DNA from: Torreya grandis
Taxonomy: Eukaryota; Streptophyta; Pinopsida; Cupressales; Taxaceae
NCBI GenBank assembly: GCA_037957365.1
Contig: JARHVA010001190.1
Coordinates: 2,493,001-2,557,000, forward strand
DNA: 64,000 nt
Reading direction: 5' to 3'
A program made the position numbers and the translations under genes. Below the pieces are notes generated by a model. The model saw only the letters and a list, made by a program, of their open reading frames with translations. It did not search any database and was not told the DNA's origin. Positions 34,822 to 46,959 of the stretch are shown in pieces; the first letter of the stretch is position 1; each line of letters begins with the position of its first letter.

Positions 34822-37616
34822 TTTGCAAAAAGGCTTGGAGTTATACAAACTCTGAAAAATAATGTCCAAAGCACAAATGGTTCAAACTTGGTCTAACTTG
34901 GTCTAGGGAAATGGAGCTGTATCTCAAAAATGGTTTGTGCTAAAACTTGTTATAAAACAATCTAACATCAAATGTCTAATGCTAAATATCTCATACAAAA
35001 AGGTCAAGTGAATGAACTAAAATCAAAATGCCAAACTCTAGGTTCAAAATGTTCCAAATAGGTCTAATCTAGGAAAAATGAAAGGTTGGTAGGTCTTTCG
35101 TCCAAACGTGGTGTCAAAATCTAGGCTCAAACAAAGGCATGTGTTAGGAATTTTGGCCAAATGCAGTGTCAAAAGTAGACTTTAAAACAAAGGGGTATTT
35201 AATCTACAAATTTGGAACACTTTGCCATAAACTAGGCGCTTGATTTTATGCATGAACTTGATCAAATTAGCATAAGACATGAACTAAAAGGTACTTGGAG
35301 ATAGACTATTTTCTCCCAAATAAAGGTACAAACAAATAGGTTTTGAATTTGGATAAATAATAAACCTAAGTCACACAACCCAAAAGAGAAAGATCGATAT
35401 CTAAGCCCCAATTAGACAAAGCCTAAACAAAAATCAATCAATGTTTGGATTCAAATTTGTCAAAGTTAATTAAAAACTCAATTTAGAAAAACTAGGCTTT
35501 TTGAACAATCAAGCTAGACAAAATTGAACGACATAATGGTACTAGGTTTAGATCCCAAAGCCACATGTAAATTGGTTTCAAAGATTAAAAACTTGGATGC
35601 AAGACAAGACGAGTCTATGAAACGATTCAAGCAGTGTAACGATGTTATCACTCTCTAAAGATATAAATAATGGTTGGTTTTAAAGACTTCCAAGTAACAA
35701 ACTTGAAATGATTTAGGCAGTGTAATGTTACCCATTTCAATCAAGTGATAAACACAACATTTTTGACACAAAGTTTAATGCAAAAAATATGGTGTCAAAT
35801 GGATGGCATAACGTCTCCTCAAACAATGGAGTAATGTAGACACAAGACTCATTTTGACATGGCACAAATAAATAAATCTTTAGACTCAAAGACCAAGTAA
35901 ATAAAAGAAAATGATCAAATACAATTAAGTAAATCATCCTAAGCCCTAAACTAACAAGGTTGCATCGTATTATTGAAATCCATCTATATACGTACTTTTG
36001 GGAGGATTTTAAGTGTTAATCTAAAAATAAAAGTGCATGAAGTAGTAGGGTTTTTACACCCCCTTCTCCTAAGAGATTATACGATGACATGAACCTTCAT
36101 GCTTCTCACCCTACTTCAACAATATTTCTATGGCAAGTGGAGTTTGTCTAAAACTTAAAATTTTGACTGTGTAGATGGTCTCAAGTGTGATTAACATTAG
36201 GGATGCCTAATGTCAATTGAGTTCATACCGATTAACTTACTATGCAAGGGTCTATTCCTTTGCATAGTGATTTTATCCGTTAACTGCTTAGTAGAATCCC
36301 CTAGTTAACCAGACCTAACTCAGGTTTTTACTATAAAAAGATAGGTTAACCACTCAACCCCCTAGATCTCATAGTATGTGTACCTTGATTTGTATACCTC
36401 GCCATGGAGCGGGGTTGAAACAATGCTAGGAGATGAAAAACTGAGTCAAAGCTTCCCTAAAGAACTCATGATGAAGATACGAACTTCCCTCCACAAGTGA
36501 AATTGCATGAAAGGAAACTAAGTGAAAAGACTTTAGAGGTTGTTTTTAGATCACCCAAACCATACAGGTTTTTGGCAGAGCCTAAACAACATTCTTTCCA
36601 CGCCTTGTACTAGGCACAAATTGAAAGTGAAAAGATGATTTTGGTCACCCAAGTTACCTATAAGGGATGGGGGGAGAACATACACACACTCTTCATTTTG
36701 CACAAACAGATAAACAAGTAATAAAACAAACACTTTTAATAAATTGCAATGTAAATAAGTGTTGATTTTATACACCAAATGAAATATTTGGTAAAGTTCC
36801 TTGGCCTCTTGGCTTAAATTTGCAAATCTTATAAGAATTGTCATAAAAAAACTTAACACAAATCACCTAGGATCTTTTTAAGCACCTAAATCAAATGTTC
36901 AAGATTTAACCATTCTTTTTAGACACCAAAATGAAGTATTCAAGCATTTAAACTTGCAAATTCATGTTCTAATCCCACCTTGGCTCTGCAAGTGTTAGAG
37001 ATTTTCCTTCTGCTTTGAAGCACATTAATGGATGAGCAACCAAGTTTTAAAAATATAGCTCTTGGGTTTCTTTAAATTTTTCACATAGAGACTGATGCCG
37101 GTTGCCAGAGAATCGATGTCGGTTGGTAATAATGATATCGGTCGATAAGGACCAAAATCGGTTGCCTGTGAATCTGAAGGCAAAATAAAAATGATTCCAA
37201 AAATGTTTGTTAGCCAAAGTTAGTACAAAACTCCTCAAAACCTACAATAATATGGTTAGACAAGGAATATAAAGGTCAATGAAACCAAGAAATAATGATT
37301 AGGAATGCTAAGAAGATTTAAAATCAAAGTTTTGTAAGTCGTTTCCTACCTTGCACCCTGACCGATGATGGTTACCCAGAACCGATGTTGGTTAGGCAGA
37401 GTTGATGATAGTTTAGGTAGAACTGATACTGGTTATGCTTGACTGATATCGATCTCTTTGTGAATTCGAGTTAGGACAAAAAAAATGATAAAATAAAGAT
37501 AAAACTCCAATCTTGAAGATATTCAAGCATTCATTTGAAAAGTTTGTAGTTGCATCTTGGTCTCCTTGGTACGTGGGATGCTTTAGGTCTCACTGGGTGT
37601 GCCATTTGTGATCATA
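34822..37616. other. E2 5' leader region
   Basis: Non-coding AT-rich sequence, collinear with 22734-25492 of E1 (for example 'caatcaatgtttggat', 'aacttccctccacaag', 'ggatggggggagaacatac'). It ends in the PBS: next to the LTR the minus strand reads AATGGCACACCCAGTGAGAC, related to that of E1. Confidence 0.55.
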
Positions 37617-38543
37617 AGAATTTGACAATAGAGAAGAGGTTAGATCAAGTGTTAGTTTCACAAAACAATGAAATCAACACACTAACATGCTATCTCTAAG
37701 CCTAGATCATAGGGGGAACATGATGAGCAAAATACAATTGAAAATCCAACTAAAATGCAAAGAACAACAATCTTTACCTTTGTTGTTATCTCAAAAAGAT
37801 TTGTTCGTGGCTTGCTTGGTTTGTGCTCAAAGAGTCTTTGGCAATGGAGTGAGTATTTTTTGCTCCTCTTCTTGGCACCATGTTTGGCTTGTGGCTTGGC
37901 TCAATATTTGGGCATTATAACATTATTGCTATGAGTTAAGAAACAAAATGTGCATTATAACTCTAGAATTTACAAGCTCTCTAATGAATAGGCAAAGGCT
38001 TGTATTTATAGGCTTATGAACTAACCCCAACTGAATGCAAGTTAAAAGTGTCAAGAATTAATGATTTGCAATGAATAGGAATGGGTGAGATATTTTTAAA
38101 GACTTGACAACTCACAAAAGGTAATCATAAAAAGCTAGGATATTTTATATTTTTGAATTTCTTTTTTTATTAATTCATTAATTGTTCATGGGTAATTCAA
38201 CTAGGCATTTAATTTGGTTTAACGTGTTAATTAATTCTGATTAGCTATTTAACTCTTTCAAGATTTGATTTTATGTGTGCACTTGCCCCACTTAATAGGT
38301 CTATAAGCCAAATTTCATGTTGTGATGTTGCAAGATGAATAGAGATAAATCCATGAGAGGTTTTTATTACTTATAGTAGGATACCCCAATTAAGGATGTC
38401 TCAACATGATTCTGAGTTTTGATGAATGATGCACAAGCAAATTTGGGATGTTCAGTGATTCTTAGGTTTAATTTGCAAATGTTGGTAAGAATTGGTCTGA
38501 AGTCTGATCAAAGGCCATTAGTGGCCAGTTTTAAGTGTCTATA
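37617..38543 (-). repeat. 5' LTR of E2
   Basis: 927 bp, the shorter partner of 29228-30247, with internal deletions (for example around 38,030-38,090). It ends CTATA, where CTACA is expected. Confidence 0.85.
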
Positions 38544-38548
38544 GAGTT

Positions 38549-40200
38549 GTTAGGCTTTCTATAGTGGCACTTGTGGGTATTACAACCTTTTGATTCTCCT
38601 CAGGGCTAATCATGAGTAGGACAAAGGCCTTGGTCTAAGAAATCACACTTCAACATTTCTTCACACCGATCAAGGCTATTGACTTAGTAGGGGCTGCCAC
38701 TAATATCCATTAGCACTTAAAACCTAAAGAAATGATGACACTCATAGGCCTAGCCTCATAGATACCATGACATATCCACATGTAGAGATGTCCAAGAATC
38801 ACATCGTAAACATCAAAGTGTGCCACATCACATACCACCTCATCCTTGAATGGTTTGATGGAATAATGCATGTGACCTTATTGACTAATGCAAATGTCTC
38901 TACCTCGATGGGCCCATCTAATAGAGCATAGATGAGGGTGAGGTGTTATCAATTTAGCCTCTTGACTATTTCACTAGAGATCAATTATTTCAACTTTCAA
39001 TGTCTATGATGAAGTGCAAATCCTTTCCATTTACCCACATCTGTGAGTAGAATAAGGGCTCCACATCTTATTTTGGTTGAGGCATTGTTTGTATAGTGGC
39101 AACAATGGAGTATGGCCCCACATCCATGATTTTATCCCCTTCTTTGTGCACCCATGGAGTTTTTATAGTAGATGTTGAGACTTTTATTGTATATGGGTCC
39201 CACAACTCTTTGGAAAGGGTTTTGTTATTGGCCCAAAAATATTGTGTTGTGGTACTTGTTCTTATGGTTATTACACCACATGTTGGTGTATTTTTGTGGC
39301 TTTTCCTTCCATGCCTACCAACTGACTTACCTCTATGACAATGAAAATTTTCCTTGTTGTTTGGTGTCAACGTTCCCTTTCTTTGGATGTGACTTGTTGC
39401 CAAGAGAATGATATTTAGTTCTTCTGTGTCTAAAATTTTCATCAATGTTGATTGCATATTTGTGGGCTTCCCCTAGTGTCTTGATGTCTACAAACTCCAT
39501 CAGTTATTGGATGTAACATAAAAAACCACTACAATATTTGAGAATTATGTGCCTTCCACTATCATGTGCCAACTTTTGCTGACAAGGCTTGAAATTCATT
39601 GGTGTAGTCTTGCATTATTTGGTCTTGACCCTGGCATAATTGGTACAAATTTTTGAATTGGTCATCACAATTCTTTACTAGATGGTGTTCTTCTCAAATA
39701 GCTTCTACAAAATTGTCTTGTGTTTTGTCTAGTGGTTCCTTGAGAGTAAACTCACAACGATCTTCATTTTGAAGATAATATGATTCTCACATTTTTTGGA
39801 TATAAAAAGAAGATTTAGAGAGTGCGATTGTTATATTTTCATTACAAATAAATATGATTCCAAATGGTTTATCCATTTACTAGTTCATTAACATGAAAAA
39901 TTCCTTCAAACCAAGGAATGTCAAAATTCCCCTGTACCTTGAAGGGTGTTAAACACTCGAAGGGATTACTTGATGATGGTGTGGGTGGATACCTAGGTAC
40001 AACTTGTGAGAGAACATTGGTGAATTGAGACATCATCTCCTTCCTCTACGTATCGTGAGATTCATCGATAAATTCTCTAAAAGGCTCTCCCTAACTGAGG
40101 CCATTTGAAGCAACAAGGAAGTTAACCCCAAGGATCATGAGTCTTGAGACCATACTTTTGTATTTTGACCTCATGCAATGAGATCTACGAGAGTTAAATG
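38549..40200 (-). pseudogene. gag and protease remnant of element G
   Basis: From the PBS leftwards the minus strand has the length and position of gypsy gag plus protease but is badly decayed. The longest piece, 39457-39068, is a basic His/Lys/Thr-rich linker of 129 residues resembling the region around the gag zinc knuckle, without a clear CCHC. Beyond it, LFYSQMWVNGKDLHFIIDIE and NNLISSEIVKRLN match the pattern 'xxxVxIxGxxxxxLIDxGSxxNxIS..VxxL' of an aspartic protease whose D(T/S)G is lost. PTSATIESLT lies next to the E2 junction. Confidence 0.55.
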
Positions 40201-40202
40201 AA

Positions 40203-40216
40203 CTACTCTGATATCA
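40203..40216 (-). promoter_or_regulatory. Primer-binding site of element G
   Basis: The minus strand reads TGATATCAGAGTAG one base inside the 5' LTR. It differs by one base from TGGTATCAGAG, the usual site pairing with the 3' end of initiator tRNA-Met. Confidence 0.8.
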
Positions 40217-40217
40217 C

Positions 40218-40854
40218 TGATCAAAATTATGCATGCAATCCAATGGACAACACACTATGAAATTTGATGTGTTATGGAAGTAGAACTAAAATTGACAAAA
40301 CTAGAATTGTAGAAACAACAATAATTTATTGAAAATTAGTGTGTATAAAAAATGAGCAGTCTCTATAGGAGAGATTCATGGTTTGAACTCTACATTTTTC
40401 ATTCCATGCTATCGACTTTACAACTATACAATGCAAAAACTAAAATGTTGCAAAAAAATGGTAAATGAACGGTTTTGAATGGGGTGAAAAGGTCACCTAA
40501 CATGGAGATGACATGTATCCACCTTAGAAGTAGAAATGAATGGATAGAAGTGGACATATAGCCAAATTTTGTTGACATAATTATTTTGGTAGTTCCACTT
40601 GTTAGGGTCACATCTCCTAACTCATTGACCAAAATTTGAAACCATAATATGTGTTGGAATCTCATCAAACAAATTAGTTTAGGTTCCTTACAATTATTAC
40701 TCTAGAAAACATGTAGGGAACCTAACCAAAGTTTAGAATCTAAGTTTCACATTGAAGAGCCCTGAAAAATGCAAAATACAAACATGTATCAAATGCTAAA
40801 AAAGTAGATATTTCATTTTTTTTAGAATTCTGCTTTGAATGACCACTTGGATCA
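40218..40854 (-). repeat. 5' LTR of element G
   Basis: 637 bp with ends TGATC...GATCA. Paired with the interrupted LTR at 14115-15676. Followed by AGTAC, the likely target duplication. Confidence 0.75.
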
Positions 40855-40859
40855 AGTAC

Positions 40860-41570
40860 ACTATTTTGTTTCCACTTCTCCTCTTGTATGCTACGAGATC
40901 CTCATAGTTTTTGCACATTTGTATTCAAGTATTTTGGTAATCCCATTAGCATGATCTATAGGTGTTTCACCTTTAGAATATCACATAAGCTATTTGGAAC
41001 TTGCACTTGAATAAAATTATAATCATTTTTAATTGGTGTCTTATCTCAAATTGAGCATATCATGCTATGAATTAATATAAAAAATTTGCAAAGTTTTTCT
41101 ATTTTCCTATGTTCCAATCACTTTTATTTGTTGTAAAATTAATTCATTTATCATTCTAGATAAATATTGGATCAATGTATTTCAAATGATACTTGCATCA
41201 ATATTTCTTCCTTTGAAGCACCAACCCAATACATTTTCTCGGCTTACCCATTTTATCTATACTTACTATCATGGGCTGCCCTTACCAATAAAAAAGTTTT
41301 GATGTCAGTTTATCCCTTAAAACTCAATTCATCAGGTTAAATGAAGGTACTTGATTTTTTGTTAGATAATTAATCACATATTATTAGATTATATTGTGTT
41401 TTTTTTTCTGACCATCTTTCCAAAGGAAGTCTATTGTGACCTTTCCCACCATACCTTTTTAGTAGTCCTTGAAACACTTCTACTATGGTGCACATAAAAC
41501 ATGATATACAAAACTCTACTTAACAATTAAATTTATCATGCCAAGGAAATCTAAAACTTAGACTAGAATT
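40860..41570. other. No gene seen
   Basis: AT-rich intergenic sequence between element G and the tandem duplication. Both strands have frequent stops and no recognisable domain. Confidence 0.5.
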
Positions 41571-42085
41571 TTAACTTATTTTTTACTAAATGGTAGCCGT
41601 TTTTTATTGTTTATGAGGAATGGTGCCATACCCCCCTATATATATATATTATTTGAGGTAAAATTGGGTTTTTGAAAGGGCCCAAACCCTTCTACAAAGA
41701 TTAAGAAAAATATAGACTATAGGAGAGCAAAACACAAAACACAAATAAGAACAGGGCTTGAGATATGCCCAAATTTAAACATGCTATCCAACACAGTAAA
41801 GAAACAACAACTAAACAACAACAAGAGTCTTAACTTATTTTTTTATATGTTAGCCATTTTTTATTGTTTATGAGGAATGGTGCCATAAACCCCCCTAGAT
41901 ATATATATTATATTATAGGAAAAATTGAGTTTTTGAAAGAGCCCAAATCTTTGTACAAACACTAAGAAAAAGATAAACTATATGAGAGCAAAACTCTAAA
42001 CATAAATTAGAACAAGGCTAAAAATATGCTCAACTGCAAACATGCTATCCAACACATTAAATAAACACCAACTAAACAACAAAAA
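41571..42085. repeat. Two-copy tandem duplication, period 259 bp
   Basis: TTAACTTATTTTTT at 41571 and 41830 begins two copies that share 'ttttttattgtttatgagga', 'tatatatatat', 'gtttttgaaag-gcccaaa', 'gagagcaaaac', 'acatgctatccaacaca' and 'aaacaacaa-aactaaacaa'. It lies just 3' (minus-strand sense) of the split coiled-coil pseudogene. Confidence 0.85.
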
Positions 42086-42118
42086 AGATACTCTTTAGAA
42101 AACTATTAAAGACTAATA

Positions 42119-42288
42119 TTAATGAGGACTCTTGCATTCTTCACCTACAAATTTGAGGTGTTTTTTAGTCATCTCTAAATCAACATCTTTCTCTTCCACA
42201 ATATTTCTCTTATCTTGATTTTTAATCATCTTATTATCACGAATTCTTGAATGGGATCCTTTTTTCTTTAAATGCCTTCCTACAACAT
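42119..42288 (-). pseudogene. C-terminal piece of a coiled-coil protein pseudogene, cut off by the copia element
   Basis: The minus strand reads DVVGRHLKKKGSHSRIRDNK, then MIKNQDKRNIVEEKDVDLEM and TKKHLKFVGEECKSPH before a TAA at 42119-42121. The sequence is highly charged. It joins the segment at 52502 once the copia element and one copy of CATAA are removed, although a frame change is needed at the junction. See 52502-53830 for the rest. Confidence 0.45.
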
Positions 42289-42293
42289 CATAA

Positions 42294-45248
42294 TGTTGGA
42301 TAATTGTCATTGATGTCATGGTGATGTTCTGGTGAGTGGATGAAATGCTTTGATAGCCTAAGTAACAATGACAAAGTGTGCAATGTGCTTGCCCTAGTAT
42401 GTTTGAAGTATTCTTGGTTGATCTTCAATGTTGACATGGCTAGAGATGTTCAGGGATAAGTATGGAGTATTGAGCATGTGCAAAGAGGTCCCTAAGATAT
42501 TTTATATGCTTTGAGTACTTGTGTGCATAAGTGAAATTTATCTGGCTGTCCATAGTTTTCATTTAGACACTTTGGGTGTAGTGGTAGAAAATCTAAGTAG
42601 GCAGTTTGATGACATCACCATTACCACGTGGGGATGAGTCATGGGGAGTTGGTCATATGGTTGTGATCACATTAGTCCCTAGTTTCTATGCACTAAATCT
42701 TAGGTCAAGCACCTAAATGCGTCAAAAGATATGCAAGTGCAAAGTTGGAATCCCAAGCATTTTGATAGTATTTTTCCACAGCCAAATTTGCATGAGGCAA
42801 AAAATAGCCAAGCATTTTGATGGTAGCATATCTCACACGTGTGAACGATTTAGGAGAAGGTGATCATATGGATTTGTTCAATTTTGTGCCTAGTTCTTAT
42901 ACACGAAATTTTTGATCATGCAATGTAACGTGATAAAAGATATGCATGTACAAAGTTGGGCTCCTAGGCATTTTGACAGTGTTTTCTATGTTCAAATAAA
43001 GTTAAGTAAGCAGTTTGATGGTGGCATATCTTGTATGTGTCGACATTTCAAGAGAAGGTGATTATATGGGTTTATTCAGTTTTGAGCCTAGTTTATTTGC
43101 ATTAAATTTTAGATCATGTGATGACGTGCGTCAAAATATATGCATGAGCAAAGTTGACCTTCCAGGCAAGTTCTAAGCATAGTTGGCTCTGTGACTGAAA
43201 GATTTTGAGAAGGCATTTTAATTGCATTATATCTTACACATGTGAAGGCTTCAAGAGCAATTTGACATATGGATGGATTCTCCTATGTGAGGAAATCATA
43301 TGGTCCAAATTTGAGATCATGCGAGTAAGTGCAGAAGAAGTTATTAATGTTTAAAAATAGCTACTCAGGCAGATAAGCAAGGTTCCCATACTTGGTCAAA
43401 TATGCAAGAGGTAAAGATCGAGCAATTCTCAAAGAGATTGACAGAGCATGTTTGCTCCAAGATGTCAGGACACAACGAGATGGAAAGAAGTGCACATTGT
43501 TTAACAACTGAGCAAGGCTAAAGGATAAAGATAAATGGTGAGTGCATGATCATACAAATTGATCTAATGGTGAGCATTGCTAGTTAAAGACCTGGTTGAT
43601 CCACAAAGATTGACGGTGTATATTAAGTCAACATTGTAAGGGTGTACAAGATGAGGTCAAAGTGATTTTGGTTTAAAGTTTGAGTATTGGTGCATATGTG
43701 TTAAAGTTTGGAAGAGATCGATGATGTGTAATTGATCTAAGCTAAGAGGACATGAGATGCAAGCATTGTGTTCGAAGTTTAACTATGATCGTTGTTATTT
43801 AAATATTCAATTTTAACAAGGGAAAAACTAGTGTCTAGTCTATGGGTCATATCTTTTGATCTAGATAGAATTTGATCATGCTATAAAAAGAAAAGATGAA
43901 GAGGACTCCATGGCGTATCTAATGAACCTAATTTGAATATTTGAAAGCATTTATAGTTAAAGATATTAAAGTTCAAAGTTGATTGTGTATTCATGCATGG
44001 ATTGTAAGCGAAGAAGGTTGTTCAATTTTTTTTTGATATTGTTTCAATATCTCTTAATGAATTGGCTATTAGGGAGTGTTGTAGATTACATAAGGATGCT
44101 CTATGTGGTTTTCTGAGTTGTGATCAGTGTATCTTGAGTATGAACAATGCTTAAGAAGTTGATTGTGTTTTCATTCATAATGTTAATGTGCACTGGATAT
44201 GTGTTTGAGTTATTTGAGCATATGTAGAGGTGTGCAAAGATGACTATGATCATTTGAGGATGTTAAAGGGGACATAAGGAGTGGAACAAAACTTTTGGAA
44301 ATGGTTCTATGCTCTCTTTTTTTGATGATGTGCTAAAAGAGTGAATGGGTTCACGTGAGACCTATAAGAGCTACAAGGGCCTTATTAAAAGGTGTAGCTG
44401 CTTAAAGGTGACCCATAGATGCTATGGTTGACCTATGAAGATTGTTTTGAGCTGTGTCTTCATATGATAGATGTCTTAAGGGTTAATACATGCTTAATGG
44501 CTGACGAAGGTGTTTATCATGATTACTCTATAAATAGGGAAACCAAAGATGATGGTTTCTAGAGGAGTGAGAAAGTGACTCGGGAGAGATTTGAGAAAGG
44601 TGTATGTGTGTGGATTGTGGAGTGAAGGAGGGTTAGAGTGATTTGTGAATGAGTTGAATAGTAGAAGAGATTGAGTAATATTTATATGGTCTATAGGTCA
44701 TAATTCTATTTGCAAAATAATGATCTTGCTATTTGAGTATGAACGAAGTTGAAGAGTGATTATCAGAGATCCATCATCAGGTGTTGAAGACATCGGTTCA
44801 AAAGTGTATGTGTTTATAGGTTTTGTTGTGGAAACTCAGTATCTAGGGTGGTTGCATCCTCTTTGCAAGGTAAAACTTGATAAAAGTCTAGTTGTTGTTG
44901 CAACTTAGCTAGATAGGTGTGGTAGCACCTTGTTGGATTGTAGTCTCACTAAATAGGGATTATAGTTCCTTAATTAGTTGCAATTGGTCTAAATCAGTTC
45001 TTATTATTATAAGACAATAGTCCAATTTCAGATTCCAGTGGGTTTTATTCCCCAAGAGGGTTTCCCATATATGTCTTGTGTTATATGATTGGTCTTGCAT
45101 TATCTCTCTTGATCATTGCTATGAATGATGTGTATGCTTCATGAATGCTTGTGGTAACCGATTAAGTATTTATAAAGATTAGAATTGAAGTTGGATTATT
45201 TAGGCTCACTGATTCACCTTTCCCCTCTTAGTGATTTTACCTCTAATA
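42294..45248 (+). repeat. 5' LTR of the copia element
   Basis: 2955 bp, TGTTGGATAATTG ... CCTCTAATA (terminal CA changed to TA). It aligns along its length with the 3' LTR. No open frame of note inside. Confidence 0.92.
44529..44536 (+). promoter_or_regulatory. TATA box of the 5' LTR
   Basis: CTCTATAAATAGGGAAACCA lies about 720 bp before the LTR end. It is conserved in the 3' LTR at 51782-51789 within matching context, consistent with a Pol II promoter at the U3/R boundary. Confidence 0.7.
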
Positions 45249-45250
45249 AT

Positions 45251-45262
45251 TGGTATCAGAGT
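45251..45262 (+). promoter_or_regulatory. Primer-binding site of the copia element
   Basis: TGGTATCAGAGT two bases after the 5' LTR. It matches the standard copia site pairing with initiator tRNA-Met at 11 of 12 bases. Confidence 0.9.
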
Positions 45263-45327
45263 AGGACCTTCATGTAAAGTTTAACCACTTGAAGGTGATC
45301 AAAAGTACAATAGTTGACAAAGAGGTT

Positions 45328-45750
45328 ATGGCTTATATTCAAGACCATCTAGTTTGTGCTTTATCAGGAGTTAATAGTGTGAAGACACAAGCGAAAAATA
45401 TAGAAGCAATTGTCAAGAATTTGCAGGTCATGATGAATAAATACTCAATCAAAGAATAAAGTAATTAGAAAGTAAAGACATGACTTACTCAAATGTACTC
45501 TTATCCAAGGAAAAAAGGGATTCCATCTCCACCAAAAGGGTCAAGAATGAAAACTCATGGATCAATAATTATCAAGAAAAAGGGAAGTCAAATATGTACA
45601 ATGTCTTTAATGGGTATTACTTCTCCTGTAATCATTTTGGTCATAGATATAGAGACTGTGCTCTCTCACTAGAAATCAAAAGGGGTCTCATATGCTACAA
45701 ATGTAACCAACAAGGTCATATAACTTAAAAATGCAAAAGATATTTTTGGA
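45328..45750 (+). pseudogene. Reduced gag of the copia element with two zinc knuckles
   Basis: An ATG at 45328 opens a short helical stretch (MAYIQDHLVCALSGVNSVKT) that ends after about 43 residues. A second frame (from 45480) carries a basic linker and two CCHC motifs. The first, YFSCNHFGHRYRDC, has lost its first Cys; the second, CYKCNQQGHIT, is followed by a stop and then KC. Copia gag normally has some 250-300 residues before the knuckle, so most of it is deleted here. The remaining part would not assemble particles. Confidence 0.75.
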
Positions 45751-45869
45751 AAAAGGATATACAAGTCATTGACACTATCAAACAATTTAAAAAGACCAAG
45801 TCTAAAAAGGAAAAGAAGCAAAATCCAAGCAAATCACCAAAGGAAGAGTCATTGTTTGTTTAAGCATCT

Positions 45870-46959
45870 TTGCATATTCAAGAAGATGAGAACAAGAGAT
45901 GGTTCATAGATAGTGGATTCTCAAATCATATGACAAGAGACAAGAGACAAGAGCAAGTTTATCTCTAACAAAAAGACCAACCTAGGTGCAGTTAGATTTG
46001 GTGACAACAAATCTGCTAACATAGTCGATAAAGGTACGGTGAGTTTGGATAATGGTCATACTAGGACTGAGAATGTCTTATATGTAGAAGGTTTGAAACA
46101 TAATCTTTTAAGTGTGAGTGAAATGTTTAAGCAAGGAAATGTTGTAACTTTTCATGATGACATATGTGAAATAAGATAGACAAAATATGGAAGATTAATT
46201 GTAAATGTTCATAAAATAGACAATAACATGTATATATTCTATGAATCCAAAAAGGAAGAGTGCTTCATAAGTCAATTGGAAGAAAGCTACATTTGGCATA
46301 GAAGGCTTGGACATATAAATTTTGATAATATAATAAAAATAAGTTCAAAGGGGTTGGTAAGGCATATGCCTAAAATTTCTAAGATTCCTTATTCTTTTTG
46401 TAAGGCATGTCTTCATGGGAAGCAAACCAAGAGAAGATACAAAACCAAAGAATTATCCACTACAGAGCCATTAGAGTTGATCCACACTGATCTATGTGGA
46501 CACATGAGAACTTAAAGTATTCAAGGTAATAGCTACGACATGCTTCTCATTGATGATTTTACTAGGATGACTTGGATATTCTTTCTTAAAGAAAAATCAA
46601 AAGCTTTTGCAACATTTGTGGCATTCAAAGCTCTTGTGGAAATGTTAAAGGTTTAAAGATCAAGTGTGTGAGATTAGACATAAGAGGTGAGTTTTGGTCT
46701 CACAAGTTCGATGATTTTTGTGAAGAACATGGGATAAGAAAACAATATTCTGCTACTAGAACACCACAAAAAAATGGTGTGGTTAAAAGGAAGAATATGG
46801 CTATTGTTGAGATGGGTAGAACCATGCTCCAAGATGCAAAATTATCAGATGGATTTTGAGAAGAGGTAGTCAACAATTCTATTTACATTCTAAATAGGTG
46901 TCAAACAAGAGTAAATGGTAATAAGATTCCTTATGAGTTATGGAAGAATAGAATGACTA
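45870..46959 (+). pseudogene. Protease and integrase region of the copia element
   Basis: RWFIDSGFSNHMTRDK keeps the protease DSG, then a small duplication (gacaagagacaagag at about 45935-45953) shifts the frame. TENVLYVEGLKHNLLSVSEM and VVTFHDDICEIR* lead to the pre-integrase and zinc-binding part (46228-46515: YIWHRRLGHINFDN ... SFCKACLHGKQTKR, HHCC intact). In the core, IHTDLCG and RLDIRGEF keep two catalytic Asp, but the third catalytic position reads NGVVKRKN, where copia elements have NGVVERKN, so the Glu is replaced by Lys. Stops occur at about 46515, 46655 and 46859. Confidence 0.85.

Larger units (their letters stand above)
29223..38548 (-). mobile_element. Non-autonomous LTR retrotransposon E2, sister of E1
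   Basis: LTRs at 29228-30247 and 37617-38543 start TGTGATCATA and end CTACA (left) or CTATA (right). Structure, orientation, internal frame and repeats match E1 block by block, though the nucleotide sequences are well diverged. Flanking 5-mers AAACT (29223-29227) and GAGTT (38544-38548) match at only 2 of 5, all differences being transitions, so the target duplication is doubtful or decayed. It sits between the protease and RT parts of G. It has no recognisable pol. Confidence 0.8.
14110..40859 (-). mobile_element. Ty3/gypsy LTR retrotransposon G, old, containing four nested insertions
   Basis: Matching LTRs lie at 14115-15676 (3' LTR, itself interrupted) and 40218-40854 (5' LTR). Reading the minus strand from right to left gives PBS, gag and protease remnants, RT, RNase H, integrase, the post-integrase C-terminal region, a purine tract and the 3' LTR, which is the Ty3/gypsy order. 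The flanking 5-mers GGTAC (14110-14114) and AGTAC (40855-40859) match at 4 of 5 positions and are the likely target duplication. Subtracting the insertions leaves about 5.8 kb, a normal length. All domains carry stops and frameshifts, and the LTR copies are visibly diverged, so it is the oldest layer of the nest and not mobile by itself. Confidence 0.85.

Noticed and set aside
39096..39411. Two overlapping plus-strand frames
   Set aside because: Antisense to the gag linker of element G.
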